A stretch of DNA of 6,962 bases, from positions 1 through 6,962 of the forward strand of contig JAJYVI010000048.1 of the NCBI GenBank assembly GCA_021792115.1, written 5' to 3'. The stretch comes from Microcaldota archaeon (GTDB lineage: Archaea > Micrarchaeota > Micrarchaeia > Micrarchaeales > Micrarchaeaceae). The position numbers and the translations under genes are program-made. Of the stretch, positions 5,337-6,962 are shown one piece after another. The notes below the pieces were generated by a model, which saw nothing but the letters and a program-made list of their open reading frames with translations, made no database searches and was not told the origin of the DNA. Position 1 is the first letter of the stretch. Every line of letters begins with the position of its first letter.

Positions 5337-5636
5337 ATGGCGCAGGAAACATACTCTATAAATAGGATAGAACTAAGACGCCTCTTAATTTCTTTCGGAG
5401 TCAATGAAAAAAATATCGCAATACTACTCAGCACAATGGAAAAAATGCATAGGCATGTTAACATAATTTCTTTCGTTGCAATGCTTGAAAAGATAAATGT
5501 ACCAAGAGAGAAAATGGTAAATATATTCAGGAGGTTCGGGATAGATGACGTTACAATAAACACTGTGCTTAATGCAGTAGATGAGGAAAAGATAAAAGCA
5601 GAGACAGGAAGGTTATATGAAGTATCATTGAGTTGA
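5337..5636 (+). CDS. Free-standing copy of the ATPase C-terminal helical domain
   Basis: A 99-residue soluble, all-helical protein lying 91 bp after the ATPase gene on the same strand. Residues 12-79 align without gaps to ATPase residues 431-498: ELRRLLISFGVNEKNIAILL against DLRNKFIEYNIGSDEIDSIF, and later L-E-K-x-N-V against L-R-D-K-N-I. About a dozen positions of 68 are identical, and the hydrophobic pattern is kept almost throughout. The protein also repeats itself: FGVNEKNIAILLSTMEK (20-36) resembles FGIDDVTINTVLNAVDE (67-83), suggesting short helix-turn-helix units. There is no membrane segment, no cysteine and no catalytic motif. A role as adaptor, docking subunit or competitor of the ATPase tail is plausible but inferred. 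I recognise no named family. Confidence 0.8.
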   Translation: MAQETYSINRIELRRLLISFGVNEKNIAILLSTMEKMHRHVNIISFVAMLEKINVPREKMVNIFRRFGIDDVTINTVLNAVDEEKIKAETGRLYEVSLS

Positions 5637-5651
5637 AGCAGTTCACATAGT

Positions 5652-5720
5652 CAAAATAAAAAAATAATAAGAAATAAAAAATAAACAATAAAATAACAAA
5701 AATAATAAAATAAAGATAAC
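5652..5720 (+). other. A-rich leader tract before the zinc-finger membrane protein gene
   Basis: Nearly 70 bases made largely of A with scattered T and only a few G or C (AATAA/AAATA units). It probably combines the 3' end of the previous transcript with an unstructured 5' leader or promoter. No hairpin is visible. Confidence 0.4.
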
Positions 5721-5731
5721 TACGAATAAAT

Positions 5732-5736
5732 AGGTG
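5732..5736 (+). promoter_or_regulatory. Ribosome binding site that fixes the start at 5743
   Basis: AGGTG lies 6 nt before ATG 5743, a normal Shine-Dalgarno spacing. Its GTG (5734-5736) is in frame and would add MRI to the N-terminus if read as a start. The better reading is that it is the ribosome binding site and translation begins at the ATG. Confidence 0.65.
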
Positions 5737-5742
5737 CGCATA

Positions 5743-6210
5743 ATGCCAAAAAAGAATAAAAAATCAGTAAATATATACTCAAAACAAATAAACAAAAATA
5801 ATAAAAATTATAATTCTACAGCTAATCAAAATGAGTCAAGGTGTATAATCTGTGGCGAACAAAAACAAGGATTACCTGTACAGACTGACTGGGTGATAGA
5901 GTCCATCAGATGGATTAAGAAAAACATTACAAAGAATGAGAAAAATTATCAGCTTGTGGTATGCAAGGAATGTTATCCTAAATATAAAAAAATGTATTCG
6001 TCTTATAAAAATAAACAAGCATTTTATATAGTGCTTGGTGTAATCTTCACTGCGCTTTTATTCTTTGCATCAAGGTACAATATATTCTCTCTTATCTCAG
6101 GATTAATACTTTTATTATTTTTGTATATCCTTTCACTTCTTAGTTACATGCCTGCACTTAAAATTAAACTAAATAACCAGTCAGAAAAAATAAAACAAAA
6201 GAATCAATGA
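5743..6210 (+). CDS. CxxC...CxxC zinc-binding protein with two C-terminal membrane helices
   Basis: A 155-residue protein starting at ATG 5743, chosen because AGGTG lies 6 nt upstream. The first 30 residues are Lys/Asn-rich and probably disordered. Cys34-IIC37 and Cys74-KEC77 frame a 36-residue spacer, and together they would hold one zinc ion in a treble-clef or ribbon-like finger. The spacer has a W-V-I-E-S-I-R-W segment (50-57). Two membrane helices follow (about 92-110 and 114-136), joined by a very short R-Y-N turn, then a basic tail. The N-terminal zinc domain and the C-tail should face the same side, presumably the cytoplasm given their positive charge. It sits between the ATPase-tail paralogue and the pilin-like gene on the same strand. 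Function is unknown; a membrane-anchored adaptor in the same apparatus is one possibility. Confidence 0.75.
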   Translation: MPKKNKKSVNIYSKQINKNNKNYNSTANQNESRCIICGEQKQGLPVQTDWVIESIRWIKKNITKNEKNYQLVVCKECYPKYKKMYSSYKNKQAFYIVLGVIFTALLFFASRYNIFSLISGLILLLFLYILSLLSYMPALKIKLNNQSEKIKQKNQ

Positions 6211-6230
6211 TCATCTTGTATTCAGAAAAT

Positions 6231-6240
6231 TTTATAATAT
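6231..6240 (+). promoter_or_regulatory. TATA-like box of the pilin-like gene
   Basis: TTTATAATAT is centred about 37 nt before ATG 6273. A start site 25 nt downstream would leave a leader of roughly 10 nt, with no Shine-Dalgarno site visible. The AT-rich run extends to about 6256, so the exact box is uncertain. Confidence 0.4.
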
Positions 6241-6272
6241 TTTAATTATTATTAAATCTAAATTAAAACAAA

Positions 6273-6962
6273 ATGAATTCCATGGCTGCATCAGAGAGAG
6301 AAAGAGAAAAACAAAACTTTTTAGGAAAAAGTTTTATCAAAAAAAGTAATTCAGATAACAACACAAAAGCGCAAAGCGCTATGGAATACCTAATGACATA
6401 CGGCTGGGCAATACTCATCATTGCAGTCATCCTCGCAGCACTCGACTTCCTCGGAGTCTTCAACACTGGCACATTCATAGGCCCGTCATGCCTTGCAACT
6501 CCTGGCTATCTCTGCAGCAATCCTGTCATGACTGCAAATGCAAATGGTCCTAATCTTCTACTTTTCAACTTCAAGCAGGACAGTGGCGAGACACTGTACA
6601 ATGTCTCATTTGCATGCGCAGCATCATCAACATCTCAAGGATATCCAAATGCAAATGTAAGTTCAACAAATTATGGTGCTCAAACATCAAGCAACTTAAC
6701 AGTTCTTACATCTGGCAGCAGTGTAACTGTCTCAGGCCTTGAATGCTACAGTAGCAACGGAAACCTTTTCAAAGATAATCCAATAGGCGCTGTTTTCTCA
6801 GGAACATTGTGGATAAGGTACAATCTTCAGGGATACCCACCATCTGAGTATCAGTATGCAAAGATTGCAAAGATAACTGCAAAGGTAGAATCAGAGGCAG
6901 CAATATCTGCGATGCAGTCATCGCCAACACAACTTACATTTTCAAGTTTAAGCCCATCGTCT
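6273..6962 (+). CDS. Pilin-like secreted protein with class III signal, cut by window end
   Basis: An open frame from ATG 6273 to the last base (230 codons) with no stop, so the C-terminus lies outside the window. Residues 33-60 hold A-Q-SAMEYLMTYGWAI followed by a hydrophobic helix (LIIAVILAALDFLGVF, 48-63). This is the class III (type IV pilin-like) signal found widely in small-genome archaea, probably cut before Gln34 by a prepilin peptidase such as EppA. The mature part is Ser/Thr/Asn/Gly-rich, with cysteines at 73, 81, 115 and 158 that could form disulfides outside the cell. Three N-glycosylation sequons are visible (N110-V-S, N128-V-S, N141-L-T). The leader before the cut is 33 residues, very long for this class; ATG 6282 (M4) is an alternative, and no other in-frame start precedes the signal. 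The gene is visibly richer in G and C than its neighbours, perhaps reflecting high expression. Confidence 0.8.
   Translation, partial: MNSMAASEREREKQNFLGKSFIKKSNSDNNTKAQSAMEYLMTYGWAILIIAVILAALDFLGVFNTGTFIGPSCLATPGYLCSNPVMTANANGPNLLLFNFKQDSGETLYNVSFACAASSTSQGYPNANVSSTNYGAQTSSNLTVLTSGSSVTVSGLECYSSNGNLFKDNPIGAVFSGTLWIRYNLQGYPPSEYQYAKIAKITAKVESEAAISAMQSSPTQLTFSSLSPSS

Noticed and set aside
5321..5563. 80-codon minus-strand frame that looks like a membrane protein
   Set aside because: It is hydrophobic only because it is antisense to a Lys/Glu/Asn-rich helical protein; the plus-strand protein has independent homology evidence.
5652..5720. A-rich tract as a CRISPR or tandem repeat array
   Set aside because: The AATAA-like units are irregular in length and spacing; this is low-complexity sequence, not an array.
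5734..5742. GTG 5734 as start of the zinc-finger membrane protein
   Set aside because: The GTG is part of AGGTG, which is correctly spaced as a ribosome binding site for ATG 5743.
6263..6478. 71-codon minus-strand frame at the pilin-like gene start
   Set aside because: It is opposite the SAMEYLMTYGWAI signal of a well-recognised pilin-like protein.

Overview
The window looks like a piece of an AT-rich archaeal genome, most likely a DPANN archaeon of the ARMAN (Parvarchaeota/Micrarchaeota) kind. Three things point there: a tRNA-Tyr with the archaeal C1:G72 pair, no encoded CCA and an intron just 3' of the anticodon; a pilin-like protein with the SAMEYLMTYGWAI signature common in small-genome archaea; and archaeal TATA-like boxes close to start codons, with few or GGTGAT-type Shine-Dalgarno sites. 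The phylum is an inference and was not tested.

Layout. Positions 1-985 hold the intron-bearing tRNA-Tyr(GUA), a 69-residue DUF2080/AbrB-like protein, and a short rhodanese-like protein with a GlpE-type active loop. A gene-poor stretch with inverted repeats follows (986-1343). Positions 1344-3094 encode two tandem, distantly related membrane proteins. Each has two N-terminal membrane segments and a soluble domain resembling the N-terminal domain of VirB4-type conjugation ATPases. A 68-residue, two-helix hydrophobic protein lies on the opposite strand (3179-3385). Next to it is a decayed 3' end of a DUF4143-type AAA ATPase gene (about 3458-3598).

Positions 3737-5245 encode a HerA/VirB4-type ATPase that begins almost directly with its motor domain and carries an extra C-terminal helical domain. 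The next gene (5337-5636) encodes a free-standing copy of that helical domain. It is followed by a CxxC...CxxC protein with two membrane helices (start corrected to 5743), and by a class III-signal pilin-like protein that runs off the end of the window (6273-6962).

Interpretation (inference). From 1344 onward this may be a compact, split type IV secretion-like or Ced-like machine. Two membrane-anchored VirB3/VirB4-N-like subunits would form the base, a separate motor would power it, and a helical adaptor related to the motor's tail could couple or regulate it. The antisense hydrophobic protein, the zinc-finger membrane protein and the pilin-like protein are possible accessories. Direction of transport and substrate (DNA or protein) cannot be read from this sequence. 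The most original observations are the split VirB4 architecture with paralogous anchors and the free-standing paralogue of the motor's C-terminal domain.
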